Notes: generated by a model not told the origin, from the sequence alone. A stretch of 64,000 bases of DNA from Pseudomonas silvicola (GCF_026651855.1 NZ_CP093280.1:4628001-4692000), one strand, 5' to 3'. Positions 7,247-16,899 are shown, numbered from the stretch's first letter. Translations and numbers: made by a program.

Positions 7247-9370
7247 TCAGTATTTCCAGGTCACCGAGGCCATCACGTTGCGTGGGTCGCCGTAGTTGCT
7301 CTGGGCGTAGCGCACGGTCTGCAGGTACTTGCGGTCGGTCAGGTTGTTGACGTTGACCTGGGTGCTCCAGTGGCTGTCGATGTCGTACTTGCCCATCAGG
7401 CCGACCAGCGCGTAGGCGCCCTGGTCGGCGAGGGGAGTGTCGTCGTTGGCGATCTTGCTCTGCCAGGTCACATTGGCACCGACCTTGAACTGCGGAGCCA
7501 TCGGCAACTGGTATGTCACCGAGCCATTCATCTGGTGGCGAGGAATGAAGCGCCGGGCGCGACTGTCGTCGGCATCGGTGATGTACACGTAGGTGTAGCC
7601 ACCGCTGACCTGCAGCCCAGGTGCCAGTTCGCCGGAGGCTTGCAGTTCCAGGCCGTCGCTCTTGTACGACATGCCGTTGTACAGGTAGCCGCCCAGGCTG
7701 GCGTCATAACCGGCATAGGTCGCCACGTTATCCTGCTTGGTGTGGAACACGGCTGCTGAAACGTCCAGCTTGTTGTCCAGCAGGTGGCCCTTGATGCCCG
7801 CTTCATAGCTCTTGCCCTGCAACGGGTCCAGCACCTTGCCCTGCGGGCTCAGGGAATACTGCGGGTTGAAGATCTCGGTGTAGCTGGCGTACAGCGCATA
7901 TTGCGGGGTCAGGTCATAGACCAGGCCTGCGTAGGGAGTCACCTTGCCATGGATGCGTACATCGCGTGGGGTGGCGTAGCTGTCGCCGTCGCTGTCGGCG
8001 CTGAGCATGCGCGCGCCGGTGATCAGGTGCAGGTCATCGGCCAGGCTCCAGCGTGCGCCGGCGTACAGGCTTTTCTGACGGTCTACGTAGTTGGAGGTGG
8101 CGGCCGCGCTGGCGATATTCCAGTCGGTGGTGCGCGGGATGCTGCCATTCAGGGCATCTTGCAACGACACCGGGGTGTAATACGACGATTCGCCGTACAG
8201 GGAGGTTTCCTGGTTGTGCGAGCGCGCCACGTTGGCGCCGAAGGTGAACTGATGCTCGCGGCCAAACAGGGTGAGCGGGCCGCTGAACGATACGTCGCCG
8301 TCCAGCTCGCGGTTGTCGTCCTTGTACTTGGAGGGGAGGCCCGTGTAGCCGGTGGCCGAAGTGGCATCGCTGTAGATGTAGAACATCTCGGTGTCTTCGC
8401 GGTGCTCCATGCCGGTCAGCGTGACCGTGGACTTCCAGTCATTGGCGAACTGGTGCTGCCACTCGGCGAAGGCGCGGGTGGTGTGCACGTTCCAGTACAC
8501 CCACGGCTGCGAGATGTTGCTGGAGCGGCTGCTGTAATGAATGGCGTTGCCATTGCGGTCCACCAGCGGCAGCGCGCCCCAGCTGGAGCCGTTGGCGTTG
8601 GTTTTCTGGTCTTCGTAGCCAACGGTGAGGGTGTCGCTATCGGTCAGGTCGAACGCCAGCGTGCCGGCGAACACGTTCTTCTCCCGGGCGTAGCGGTCCA
8701 GGTAGGAGTTGCCTTTTTCATAGGCGTAGACCAGGCGGCCGCGTACGTTGCCGGTCTCGGTGAGCGGGCCTGACACGTCGATGTCCACTCGCCGGTCGTC
8801 CCATGAACCACCGCTCACGGTAACCGACGCCTGCGGGTCATACGTCGGGCGCTTGCGCACGAAGTTGACCGTGGCCGATGGGTTGCCGTTGCCGGTCATC
8901 AAGCCGTTGGCGCCGTGCAGGATGTCTACCTGCTCGTAAGGCGCCATGTCATAGTCGCCCACCAGCAGGCCATTGGTCAGGGGCATGCCCATGCCGTCAT
9001 ACTGGAAGTTGGTGATATCGAAACCCCGGGCGGTGAAGTAGGTGCGGTCAGTCTCGACTTTCTGCACGTTGACGCCCGGGGTGTTGCTCAGCACATCGCG
9101 GATGCTGTTGAGTCTGAAGTCGTCCAATTGCTCGCGCTTGACCTCGGTCACGCCTTGTGGCGTCTGCTGGGCGGTGAGGTTCAGGCGGGTGGTCGTGCTG
9201 CTTGGCTTACCCTGGTAGCCCGGTGTCGGCGCGTCGTCCTGAGCGTCGGCGGTGGTGCTGATGGTGGTGGAAGGAAGATTCAGCGTGCTGTCCTCAGCAT
9301 ACGCGTGGTCAAGGATGCCCAGGGCGATCAGCGAAAGAGCCGATACGGCCAGGGGAGAGGGTTTACGCAT
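7247..9370 (-). CDS. TonB-dependent siderophore receptor
   Basis: A 707-residue outer-membrane receptor. It has a signal peptide (cleavage near DHAYA), a plug domain with a TonB-box-like N-terminus (SSTTTRLNLTAQQTPQGVTEV), the stretch LSNTPGVNVQKVETDRTYFTARGFDI, and a beta-barrel ending in the aromatic signature VTWKY. It resembles the FhuE/FpvA branch of ferric-siderophore receptors but lacks the N-terminal signalling (STN) domain, so it should not signal through an anti-sigma factor. Two Fur-like boxes precede it, and the divergent thioredoxin-like gene shares them. The cognate siderophore is unknown. Confidence 0.93.
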   Translation of the reverse strand: MRKPSPLAVSALSLIALGILDHAYAEDSTLNLPSTTISTTADAQDDAPTPGYQGKPSSTTTRLNLTAQQTPQGVTEVKREQLDDFRLNSIRDVLSNTPGVNVQKVETDRTYFTARGFDITNFQYDGMGMPLTNGLLVGDYDMAPYEQVDILHGANGLMTGNGNPSATVNFVRKRPTYDPQASVTVSGGSWDDRRVDIDVSGPLTETGNVRGRLVYAYEKGNSYLDRYAREKNVFAGTLAFDLTDSDTLTVGYEDQKTNANGSSWGALPLVDRNGNAIHYSSRSSNISQPWVYWNVHTTRAFAEWQHQFANDWKSTVTLTGMEHREDTEMFYIYSDATSATGYTGLPSKYKDDNRELDGDVSFSGPLTLFGREHQFTFGANVARSHNQETSLYGESSYYTPVSLQDALNGSIPRTTDWNIASAAATSNYVDRQKSLYAGARWSLADDLHLITGARMLSADSDGDSYATPRDVRIHGKVTPYAGLVYDLTPQYALYASYTEIFNPQYSLSPQGKVLDPLQGKSYEAGIKGHLLDNKLDVSAAVFHTKQDNVATYAGYDASLGGYLYNGMSYKSDGLELQASGELAPGLQVSGGYTYVYITDADDSRARRFIPRHQMNGSVTYQLPMAPQFKVGANVTWQSKIANDDTPLADQGAYALVGLMGKYDIDSHWSTQVNVNNLTDRKYLQTVRYAQSNYGDPRNVMASVTWKY

Positions 9371-9399
9371 GGACGACGATTGCTCCTACAGGTTTTTTA

Positions 9400-9453
9400 A
9401 GTGATATTGTTTCTCAATCATGCCAGTGGAAACAAATGGTAATCAATATCATT
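9400..9453. promoter_or_regulatory. Two Fur-box-like sequences
   Basis: Read on the minus strand, AATGATATTGATTACCATT (9435-9453) closely matches the Fur consensus built from NATWAT repeats, and TGATTGAGAAACAATATCAC (9402-9421) is a weaker second match. They lie 30-85 bp upstream of the siderophore receptor start, as expected for iron repression. A TTGACA at 9465-9470 may belong to the divergent gene at 9500. Confidence 0.7.
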
Positions 9454-9499
9454 CCGTCGTTTTGTTGACATATTTTTCACATCTGTTCAGGAAAGGTTC

Positions 9500-10009
9500 A
9501 TGAGCGGCTATCGCGAGTTGTTTGAGAAGGGCATGGGGTTCGCGGCGTTTGTCGCCACGGGGCTTGATGCCGAGCAGGAAGGCGTGGTGCGTGCAGGGCA
9601 AAACCTGGCGGCAGCCGGCTTGAGCAAGGTCACTCGTCAGCGCCTGGCTACCTTGGTGGGCGACTATTACCTGCTGGTGGCGGGCGAAATGTGGTGCCCG
9701 GACTGCCAGGTGAACCTGGTGGCACTGGATGCCCTGTGCGCTGCCCAGCCCCGGGTGCGCCTGGCGGTCATCAGCAAGGCCCGGGCTGAACAGCAGTTGC
9801 GCGAGCGGCTGGGGCTGACCAAGGTCTCCATCCCGCTGGTGGTGGTGCTCGATGCCGGTTTTGAACCGGTCGGTCTATTCGTCGAACGCCCCCAGGTAGT
9901 GATCCAGGGCGATGAGCAAACCCTGGCCGCGTACAAGGCTGCCCAGCTGCTCGAAGCCACGGTGACCGATGTGCTGGCCCTCATGGAACGGGCCGAAAAA
10001 AGCCGATAG
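9500..10009 (+). CDS. Thioredoxin-like protein with WCPDC motif
   Basis: A 169-residue soluble thioredoxin-fold protein with active-site motif W65-C-P-D-C69 and a cis-proline in VSIPLVVV. There is no signal peptide, so it is cytosolic. Motif and length match the thioredoxin_9/bacillithiol-reductase-like group often annotated as thioredoxin family protein. An AGGAAAGG ribosome site lies 3-10 nt before the ATG. It is divergent from the siderophore receptor across Fur-like boxes, so iron limitation probably induces it. The redox partner is unknown. Confidence 0.85.
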   Translation: MSGYRELFEKGMGFAAFVATGLDAEQEGVVRAGQNLAAAGLSKVTRQRLATLVGDYYLLVAGEMWCPDCQVNLVALDALCAAQPRVRLAVISKARAEQQLRERLGLTKVSIPLVVVLDAGFEPVGLFVERPQVVIQGDEQTLAAYKAAQLLEATVTDVLALMERAEKSR

Positions 10010-10100
10010 CCCGGCAAACGTAGGGGAAAAGCCGCCGGACGGTCTCACCCCGCGCAAAAGCTCGCCGATACTCTCCATACCACATGGAGGTCGTCGGTTT

Positions 10101-11414
10101 ATGTTCAACAACCAACTGAAGAAGCAACTGGCTGATCAACACGCTGAACTGACCGAGTTGCGCCAACTGGTCGGCGGCTTGCAACAGGAAATGCTGACCC
10201 TGGATGTCGACCCCCACCTGCGCATCCTGGGGTGCAACGAGCGCTTCGCCAAGGCGCTGGGTTACAGCCCGGCGCAATTGGCCGGGCGGCCCATGGCCGA
10301 GATCGTCCCCAGCTACGTGTCGAAGCTGCCGTGCTACCACCAATTGATGGCGGCGATTTCCGGCGGTACCTCCATCACCGATGACTACCGTTTCCTGCGC
10401 GCCGATGGCGTGCTGGTGTGGATACGCGCCCATTGGCAGCCGGTCAAGGATGCCCAGGGTGTGCTGCAACATGTGTGCTGCTTTGCCAACAACATCACGG
10501 TGAACGTCGAGAAAAGCGCGGAAAGCACCTCGTTCATGGAGGCTTTGCTGAGGTCAACCGCGGTGATCGAATTCGACCTCAAGGGCGTGGTGTTGTCGGC
10601 CAACGACCAGTTTTTGCGGGCCATGGGCTATAGCCTCAGCCAGGTAAAGGGGCAGCACCACCGTCTGTTCTGCACGCCGGAAGAAACCGGCTCAGCCAAG
10701 TACCAGGAGTTCTGGGCCACCCTCAACCGTGGGGAGTTCGTGGCCGGGCGGTTCAAGCGTGTCGACGCCCATGGTCAGGTGGTGTGGTTGGAAGCCACTT
10801 ACAACCCGGTATACGACCCCGAGGGAAACTTGAGCAAAGTGGTGAAGTTCGCCACCGTGGTCAGCGACCAGGTGGCCCGGGAGGAGGAGGTCAATGCCGC
10901 GGCCCACACGGCCTACGACATCTCCCAGCAAACCGACGTCAGCGCCCAGCGGGGCGCCGTGGTGGTCAATGACACGGTGCAGACCATGCGCAAGCTGGCC
11001 GACGACATGCAGTCCGCTGCCAGCGGAGTTGAAGCGTTGGGCAAGCAATCGTTGTTGATCAACTCGATCATCCAGACCATCAGCAGCATCGCCCAGCAGA
11101 CCAACCTGCTGGCCCTTAACGCCGCCATCGAGGCCGCGCGCGCCGGGGAGCAGGGGCGTGGCTTCGCCGTGGTCGCCGACGAAGTGCGCCAATTGGCCGG
11201 GCGAACCAGCACCGCCACCGAGGAAATCGCCGCGGTGGTACAACAGAACCAGACCCTGGTGGAAGGCACCGTGCGCGAAATGGCCAACAGCAAGCACCAG
11301 GCCGAGCAGGGCGTGCAACTGGCCAGCCAGGCGGGCGAGGTAATCGTCGAGATCCAGGAAGGTGCGCGCAAGGTGGTGGACGCCGTTGGGCGCTTCGCGA
11401 ATCAGTTGGGCTAA
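10101..11414 (+). CDS. Soluble PAS-PAS methyl-accepting chemotaxis protein (BdlA/Aer-2-like)
   Basis: A 437-residue chemoreceptor with no membrane segment. A short coiled N-terminus is followed by two PAS domains (about 25-135 and 145-265) and a truncated MCP signalling domain with the conserved hairpin tip ([37 protein letters not shown]). The architecture matches cytosolic receptors such as BdlA, which link redox or energy sensing to biofilm dispersal in P. aeruginosa. The start at 10101 follows GGAGG by 10 nt; a longer reading back to 9969 overlaps the thioredoxin gene and adds no domain. The ligand or cofactor cannot be determined. Confidence 0.88.
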   Translation: MFNNQLKKQLADQHAELTELRQLVGGLQQEMLTLDVDPHLRILGCNERFAKALGYSPAQLAGRPMAEIVPSYVSKLPCYHQLMAAISGGTSITDDYRFLRADGVLVWIRAHWQPVKDAQGVLQHVCCFANNITVNVEKSAESTSFMEALLRSTAVIEFDLKGVVLSANDQFLRAMGYSLSQVKGQHHRLFCTPEETGSAKYQEFWATLNRGEFVAGRFKRVDAHGQVVWLEATYNPVYDPEGNLSKVVKFATVVSDQVAREEEVNAAAHTAYDISQQTDVSAQRGAVVVNDTVQTMRKLADDMQSAASGVEALGKQSLLINSIIQTISSIAQQTNLLALNAAIEAARAGEQGRGFAVVADEVRQLAGRTSTATEEIAAVVQQNQTLVEGTVREMANSKHQAEQGVQLASQAGEVIVEIQEGARKVVDAVGRFANQLG

Positions 11415-11445
11415 GCGCGATGCCTGGACTTGCTGGTGTTAACAA

Positions 11446-12636
11446 TTGGCCCGAAACAGATGTAGGAGCGAGGGGGGGCGCCGAGCCCTTGCTCGCGAAG
11501 CGCCGCGCGGGCGGCGCACGGTCTCAAGGGCGCCGGAAAAACTAAGACATGCACCTGGCGGCCCTGACCCAATCTCAAGCCGGAAAAACAAGGCGGTCCA
11601 GGTAATCCCACAGACATAATTGGCCCGAAACAGATGTAGGAGCAGAGCTTGCTCGCGAAGCGCCGCGCGGGCGGCGCACGGTCTCAAGGGCGCTAGAGAA
11701 ACCAAGGCATGCACATGGAGGCCCTGACCCAATCTCCAGGCGGACAACCAAGGCGGTCCAGGCAATGGCACAGACATAACTGGCCCGAAACAAACGTGGG
11801 AGCAGAGCTTGCTCGCGAAGCGCCGCGCGGGCGGCGCACGGTCTCAAGGGCGCTAGAGAAACCAAGGCATGCACATGGAGGCCCCGACCCAATCTCCAGG
11901 CGAACAACCAAGGCGGACCAGGCAATGGCACAGACATAACTGGCCCGAAACAGATGTAGGAGCAGAGCTTGCTCGCGAAGCGCCGCGCGGGCGGCGCACG
12001 GTCTCAAGGGCGCTACAAAACCATCGACTAGCGCTTGGTGGCCATGATGAGATTTCCAGCGGGGCCCCTAAAAGCCTGTCAAGAAATCGCGTCATGGCCA
12101 CCAGGTGCATGGCTTGGGTTTCTACAGCGCTCTTGAGACCGTGCGCCGCCCGCGCGGCGCTTCGCGAGCAAGCTCTGCTCCCACGTTTGTTTCGGGCCAG
12201 TTATGCCTGTGGGATTGCCTTGTCCGCCTTGTTTTTCCGGCTTGAGACCGTATCAGGGCCTCTAGATGATGGCTTGGGTTTCTCCAGCGCCCTTGAGACC
12301 GTGCGCCGCCCGCGCGGCGCTTCGCGAGCAAGCTCTGCTCCTACATCTGTTTCGGGCCAGTTATGTCTGTGCTGTTGCCTCGTCCGCCTTGTTTTTCCGG
12401 CTTGAAACCGTATCAAGGCTGCCAGGTGCATGGCTCAAGGTTTCCAGCGCCCTTGAGACCGTGCGCCGCCCGCGCGGCGCTTCGCGAGCAAGCTCTGCTC
12501 CTACATCTGTTTCGGGCCAGTTATGTCTGTGCCATTGCCTCGTCCGCCTTGTTTTTCCGGCTTGAAACCGTATCAAGGCCGCCAGGTGCATGGCTCAAGG
12601 TTTCCCACATCTGTTTCGGGCCAGTTATGTCTGCAG
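11446..12636. repeat. Palindromic array of 160-bp REP-type units (4 forward, 4 inverted)
   Basis: Four units in plus orientation start with GGCCCGAAAC at 11448, 11622, 11782 and 11942. Inverted units carry the complement at 12193, 12353, 12513 and 12617. Spacing is exactly 160 bp within each half, except the first unit (174 bp, with a small insertion) and the last (104 bp, missing its core). Each full unit has the hairpins GAGCA...TGCTC and GCGCCGC...GCGGCGC. The centre holds a perfect 12-bp inverted pair, TGGTGGCCATGA (12036-12047) with TCATGGCCACCA (12093-12104). It fills the 1.26-kb gap between the 3' ends of the chemoreceptor and kguD. Apparent reading frames inside it are repeat artefacts. 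Confidence 0.9.
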
Positions 12637-12677
12637 GATCACCTTGCCCACTGCAGATCAGTGAAAGCTGGCCTTCA

Positions 12678-13640
12678 TCAAGGATTCACCAGGTTCTGCG
12701 GCCGCTCGCCCCGTAGCGCCGCCAGCAGGTTGTCGACCGCGCAGCGGGCCATGGCCTCGCGGGTTTCATGGGTGGCGGAGCCGATGTGGGGCGTGGCCAC
12801 GACATTGTCGAGGGCGAGCAACGGCGAGTCTGTCTGCACCGGTTCTCGTTCGAACACATCAAGGCCCGCCGCGCGAATCTGGCCGGTTTGCAAGGCGTGG
12901 ATCAAGGCCTTTTCATCGACCACCTTGCCACGGGAAATGTTGATGAAGATGCTGTCCTTGCCCATCAACTCGAATTCCCGCGCCCCGATCAGGCCAGTGG
13001 TTTCCTTGGTCAAGGGCAAGGTCAGGCAGATGAAGTCTGCCTCGCGCAGCAGTTCGTCCAGCGTGCAGTGACGGGCGCCGAAACGCTGGTCCACGGCGGG
13101 CTTGGGCGAGTGGCTATGGTAGATCACCGGCATGTTGAAGCCGAAATGGCCGCGCTGGGCCAAGGCTTCGCCGATGCGGCCCATGCCGATGATGCCCAGG
13201 GTCTTGCCGTGCACATCGGTGCCGAAATGCCGGGGGCCGATGCTGGCGGTCCATTGCCCGGCGCGTACCAGCGTCGCCAATTCGACCACCCGCCGCGCGG
13301 CGGCCAGCACCAGGGCAAATCCGGTGTCGGCGGTGGTTTCGGTGAGCACGTCCGGGGTGTTGGTCAGCATCACCCCGCGACGGCTGAGGTCGGCGATGTC
13401 GTAGTTGTCCACGCCTACCGATACGCTGGCCACGGCCTCAAGGCGCGGGGCCAGGTCCAGCAGCGCCGCGTCCAGCTTCAGGCTGGCGCCCAACAGGCCG
13501 TGGGCGTGGGGCAGGGCCTGACGCAAGCGCGCCAGGCCGTCGCTGGCCGGGTCGTCGATGTAGGTCACGTCCACTTCGTTTTCCAGGCGGGCCAGCAGGG
13601 CCGGGGAGAGTTTCTTGTACAGCACCACATGCTTTTTCAT
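12678..13640 (-). CDS. kguD: 2-ketogluconate-6-phosphate reductase (D-2-hydroxyacid dehydrogenase family)
   Basis: A 320-residue NAD(P)-dependent D-2-hydroxyacid dehydrogenase. The Rossmann motif is GKTLGIIGMGRIGEALAQRG, and the catalytic Arg, Glu and His lie in NISRGKVVDE, DVFEREP and ATPHIGSAT. By position in the kgu operon it is KguD, which reduces 2-keto-6-phosphogluconate to 6-phosphogluconate for the Entner-Doudoroff route. It is last in the operon, 15 nt after kguT. On sequence alone it could also be called glyoxylate/hydroxypyruvate reductase B; the neighbours decide. Confidence 0.92.
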   Translation of the reverse strand: MKKHVVLYKKLSPALLARLENEVDVTYIDDPASDGLARLRQALPHAHGLLGASLKLDAALLDLAPRLEAVASVSVGVDNYDIADLSRRGVMLTNTPDVLTETTADTGFALVLAAARRVVELATLVRAGQWTASIGPRHFGTDVHGKTLGIIGMGRIGEALAQRGHFGFNMPVIYHSHSPKPAVDQRFGARHCTLDELLREADFICLTLPLTKETTGLIGAREFELMGKDSIFINISRGKVVDEKALIHALQTGQIRAAGLDVFEREPVQTDSPLLALDNVVATPHIGSATHETREAMARCAVDNLLAALRGERPQNLVNP

Positions 13641-13655
13641 CGGGAATGCTCGTGT

Positions 13656-14954
13656 TCAGGAATGGTGGGCGGTGAGCGGTCGGGCGTCGGCCTTGGGCAG
13701 CACCCGATCACAACCACCGGGTGTCAGCAGAATGGTCAGCACCGCCGAAACCACCAGGGCGCCACTCATCAGCAAGTAGGAGGCACCAGGGTTGCCGGTG
13801 GTGCTGTTGAGGTAGCCCACCAGGTAGGAGCCGGCGAACGAACCCAAGGCGCCCATGCTGTTGATCAACGCCATGGCGCCGCCGGCAACGTTGGCCGGCA
13901 GCACTTCGGGGACAATGGCGAAGAATGGCCCGTAGGGTGCATACATGCACGCGCCGGCCAGTACCAGCAGGCCGTAGGACCACCAGAAATGCTCGGTGCC
14001 CAGGGCGTAGGAGCCGTAGAACGCCAGGGCCGCCAGCAGCAATGGCGGCCACACGAAACGCTTGCGCCGCTGGATGCGGTCCGAGCCCCAGGACACCGCC
14101 AGCATGGCGATGGCCGCGGCGAGGTAGGGCAGCGCCGACAACCAACCGGCTTCGACCATGTCCATTTCCTGGCCTTGCTTTAGGATCGACGGCAGCCACA
14201 GCACGAAGCCATACACGCCGATGCTCCAGCAGAAGAACTGCACTGAAAGAATGATGACCTTGCCCGAGCGGAACGCCTCGGCGTAGTTCTTCACCGGCTT
14301 GATGCCTTCCTGTTCAGCGGCCAGCGTGGCTTTCAGGTCTTTTTTCTGCTGGCCGCTGAGCCAGGTGGCGTTGGCCGGTTTTTCGTCGGCCAGGCGCCAC
14401 CAGATGAACGCCCAGAGAATGGCCGGCAGGCCCTCGATGATGAACATCCAGCGCCAGCTGAAATGCTGCACCAGGTAGCCGGACACCACCGACATCCACA
14501 GCATGGTCACCGGGTTGCCCAGGATCAGGAAGGTGTTGGCCCGCGACCGCTCGGCGCGGGTGAACCAGTAGCACAGGTACACCAGCATCGCCGGCATCAC
14601 CACCGCTTCCACCACGCCGAGCATGAAACGGATGGCGATCAGCCAATAGGCGCTTTCCACCATGCCCGTGAGGCTGGCCAGCGCGCCCCAGGCGATCAGG
14701 CTGACGAAGATCAGTTTCTTCACACTGCGCTTTTCGGCGTAAATGGCCCCTGGCACCTGGAAGAAAAAATAGCCGAGGAAGAACAGCGCCCCCAGCAGTG
14801 ATGAGAGACCCGGCGTCATGGCCAGGTCCTTGGCCATGCCGGAGGCCGCGGCGAAGCCATAGTTGGCCCGGTCCAGGTAGGCCAGGCTGTAGGTGATGAA
14901 TACGATGGGCATGATCACCCACCAACGGCGGGTCGCCAATTTCAGGTTGTCCAT
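13656..14954 (-). CDS. kguT: 2-ketogluconate MFS transporter
   Basis: A 432-residue MFS transporter of the anion:cation symporter type, with about 12 membrane segments. The N-terminus carries YLDRANYGFAAASGMAKDL, typical of the sugar-acid branch. It imports 2-ketogluconate across the inner membrane, as inferred from its place between kguK and kguD. The start at 14954 has AGGAG 7 nt upstream; a longer reading to 14987 adds only polar residues. Confidence 0.92.
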   Translation of the reverse strand: MDNLKLATRRWWVIMPIVFITYSLAYLDRANYGFAAASGMAKDLAMTPGLSSLLGALFFLGYFFFQVPGAIYAEKRSVKKLIFVSLIAWGALASLTGMVESAYWLIAIRFMLGVVEAVVMPAMLVYLCYWFTRAERSRANTFLILGNPVTMLWMSVVSGYLVQHFSWRWMFIIEGLPAILWAFIWWRLADEKPANATWLSGQQKKDLKATLAAEQEGIKPVKNYAEAFRSGKVIILSVQFFCWSIGVYGFVLWLPSILKQGQEMDMVEAGWLSALPYLAAAIAMLAVSWGSDRIQRRKRFVWPPLLLAALAFYGSYALGTEHFWWSYGLLVLAGACMYAPYGPFFAIVPEVLPANVAGGAMALINSMGALGSFAGSYLVGYLNSTTGNPGASYLLMSGALVVSAVLTILLTPGGCDRVLPKADARPLTAHHS

Positions 14955-15008
14955 GGCGTGCTCCTGAGCATTTTGTTGTTGTCGCAACAGGCCAGTCGGG
15001 TAAAGGGT

Positions 15009-15953
15009 TCAGGCGCGGCGCAGGGCCACGGCATCGAGCAATTGGTCGCGGCTGGGCAGGCCTTCCATGTCGCCCTGGCTCTGCACCGCGCGGCTACCGA
15101 TCCAGTTGCCACGGTCCACGGCCTGTTCGATAGTTAGCCCTTCAAGCAGGGCGCTGATCACGCCCACGGCGAAACCGTCGCCAGCGCCCACGGTGTCCAC
15201 TACCCGGGCGACAGGGTGGGCGGCCACGAAACCTTCACCCAGGGCCGTGCGGTAGTAAGCCCCTTCGGCACCTAGCTTGATGGCCACGGCCTCGGCGCCG
15301 TGGTCCAGGTAGAAGGCCGCAATGTCACCGGGCTCTTCGTAACCGGTGAGCAGGCGGCCTTCGGAGAGCCCCGGCAGCACCCAGTCGGCATGGCTGGCCA
15401 GGGCGTTGACCTCGCTGATCATGCGCGTCTGGCTGGACCACAGCGAAGGCCGCAGGTTGGGGTCGAAGGACACGCTGCGGCCCGCGCCGCGCATTGTCTG
15501 CATCAGGTGGCTGGACAGTTCCTGAGCGCTGGCCGACAGCGCCGGCGGAATGCCGGTGGCGTGCAGGTGGCGCGCGCTCAGCAGGTCATCATTGAGGTCG
15601 GCGACGCTCAGGTGGCTGGCCGCAGAGCCGCGGCGGAAGTACTCCACCACCGGGTCCTGGCCGTCGTCCTCGCGGGACTTGAACTGAAAGCCGGTCGGGT
15701 GGGCTGGGTCCACCGCGACATGGCGGCAGTCGAGGCCTTCACGCTGCAGGGTATTGACCACGAAGCGGCCCAGGGAATCATCGCCCACCCGGCTCAGCCA
15801 GGTGACGTCGAAGCCCAGGCGCGACAGGCCGATGGCGACGTTGCTGTCGGCCCCGGCAATGCGTTTGTGATAGTGAGTGACGGCGGCCAGGTCGCCGGTC
15901 TGTTCGGCGACCAGCATCGCCATGGTTTCACCGAAGCACAGGACATCAGCCAT
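15009..15953 (-). CDS. kguK: 2-ketogluconate kinase (PfkB family)
   Basis: A 314-residue ribokinase/PfkB-type sugar kinase. It has the N-terminal FGETMAMLV and substrate motif RIAGADSNVAIGLSRLG, and the C-terminal ATP/anion-hole motif DTVGAGDGFAVGVISALLEG with the catalytic Asp. It phosphorylates 2-ketogluconate to 2-keto-6-phosphogluconate. The start at 15953 overlaps the kguE stop by 8 bp (ATGGCTGA), indicating translational coupling. Confidence 0.93.
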   Translation of the reverse strand: MADVLCFGETMAMLVAEQTGDLAAVTHYHKRIAGADSNVAIGLSRLGFDVTWLSRVGDDSLGRFVVNTLQREGLDCRHVAVDPAHPTGFQFKSREDDGQDPVVEYFRRGSAASHLSVADLNDDLLSARHLHATGIPPALSASAQELSSHLMQTMRGAGRSVSFDPNLRPSLWSSQTRMISEVNALASHADWVLPGLSEGRLLTGYEEPGDIAAFYLDHGAEAVAIKLGAEGAYYRTALGEGFVAAHPVARVVDTVGAGDGFAVGVISALLEGLTIEQAVDRGNWIGSRAVQSQGDMEGLPSRDQLLDAVALRRA

Positions 15954-16731
15954 GACGGGCAGCCTCCGAATGCGGTTGGCCCAAGCGGGCAAGGGTGGCC
16001 ACATGGCCACGGGTTACCTGCAGTAGATCCTCACCTTGCAGCGGGAATTCCGCAGCGCGCATCACGCCAGGCGCCATGCGCAGGATCAGTTCATCCCAGG
16101 CTTGCAGGTCCTTGGCGCTTGGCGGTATCGCAACCAGTTTGCCCACGCTGGTGCGCTCCACTGCCTTGCAGTGCACGTATTCCACGTACTGGCCCAATTG
16201 CACAGCGGCGCTGAACACCGACTGTTCCTGCCACTGCCAATTGCCGATGTCGAAGGTCATGGCCACGGGCACCTGATGCTCCTTGGCGCGGGTAAAGAAA
16301 CGCACCAGCGGGTCGATGCGCCCACCCTGCACCGTCTGGTCGTTTTCAACCAGCAGGCGCACCGGCTGCTCGGCCAGGGAGCGGTTGAGGGCGTCGAAAT
16401 CGTTGTGTGGTGCGAAAAAGCCGAGGGACACCTTCAGCCAGCGCGAGCCACAGGCGGCGGCGTTGGCCAAGGCGTCAATCAATGCCGGGTTGGGTTCGGC
16501 GCGGCCTTGTTCCCAGAGTTCCAGGGGGGCGGAGTACACGCTGCTCAGGCCTTGAGCCTGGGCGGCGTCACGCAGGTGCGTGGGCTCAAACGCAGTGAAC
16601 AGCTCTTCGCGCCATTCAATGACGTCAGCGCCTGCTTGCTTGAGCAGGCTGGCGAAGGGCGCTTGGCCCTTTTCGCGGATCAGGGTGGCGCCGTAGCTGG
16701 ACAGGCTGATGGACACGGGGTAGAGATTCAT
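15946..16731 (-). CDS. kguE: KguE, TIM-barrel sugar isomerase/epimerase-like protein
   Basis: A 261-residue protein of the xylose-isomerase-like TIM-barrel/AP endonuclease 2 superfamily (VIEWREELF, LLVENDQTVQGG, MTFDIGNWQW), with His/Asp/Glu residues suited to metal binding. It is first in the kgu operon, and its exact biochemical role in the family is not settled. A GAGGACC ribosome site lies about 8 nt before the ATG, and a PtxS operator ends directly upstream of that site. Confidence 0.88.
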   Translation of the reverse strand: MNLYPVSISLSSYGATLIREKGQAPFASLLKQAGADVIEWREELFTAFEPTHLRDAAQAQGLSSVYSAPLELWEQGRAEPNPALIDALANAAACGSRWLKVSLGFFAPHNDFDALNRSLAEQPVRLLVENDQTVQGGRIDPLVRFFTRAKEHQVPVAMTFDIGNWQWQEQSVFSAAVQLGQYVEYVHCKAVERTSVGKLVAIPPSAKDLQAWDELILRMAPGVMRAAEFPLQGEDLLQVTRGHVATLARLGQPHSEAARHG

Positions 16732-16745
16732 TGTTATTGGTCCTC

Positions 16746-16759
16746 TGTAACCGGTTTCA
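16746..16759. promoter_or_regulatory. PtxS operator upstream of kguE
   Basis: On the minus strand this reads TGAAACCGGTTACA, one mismatch from the known PtxS palindrome TGAAACCGGTTTCA. It sits 15 bp from the kguE start codon, directly before the ribosome site. A TTGACT lies just upstream at 16769-16774. PtxS bound here could block RNA polymerase. 2-Ketogluconate is the known inducer of the family. Confidence 0.85.
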
Positions 16760-16806
16760 TTTTTGTATGAGTCAAAGACCCCTGGAAGCGGGGCGGGTTC
16801 ATTTTT

Positions 16807-16899
16807 TCAACGGGGCGCGACGGTGCACGGTAAGGGCGGCGCGGAAGGGCCGGCACCGCAGGAATGAGCGAGGGCTGGGAAAATACCAATAGGTTTCAT
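16807..16899 (-). CDS. Possible 30-residue leader ORF upstream of kguE
   Basis: An ATG at 16899 follows AAGGA by 10 nt and opens a 30-codon frame (beginning MKPIGIFPALAHSCG) that ends 76 bp before kguE. Its start aligns with the GTG start of ptxS in a duplicated leader segment, so the ribosome site is inherited from that copy. The peptide is rich in Pro, Ala and Cys and resembles no family known to me. It may be a regulatory leader peptide or only a relic of the duplication. Confidence 0.35.
   Translation of the reverse strand: MKPIGIFPALAHSCGAGPSAPPLPCTVAPR

Noticed and set aside
7247-9370. FpvA-type receptor that signals through a sigma factor
   Set aside because: The N-terminal STN domain is missing, and no sigma/anti-sigma pair is nearby.
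11575-12716. Several long reading frames on both strands with repeated RRPRGASRASS-like sequences
   Set aside because: They are produced by the GC-rich 160-bp repeat units read in open frames; there is no ribosome site, and the peptide pattern simply follows the repeat.
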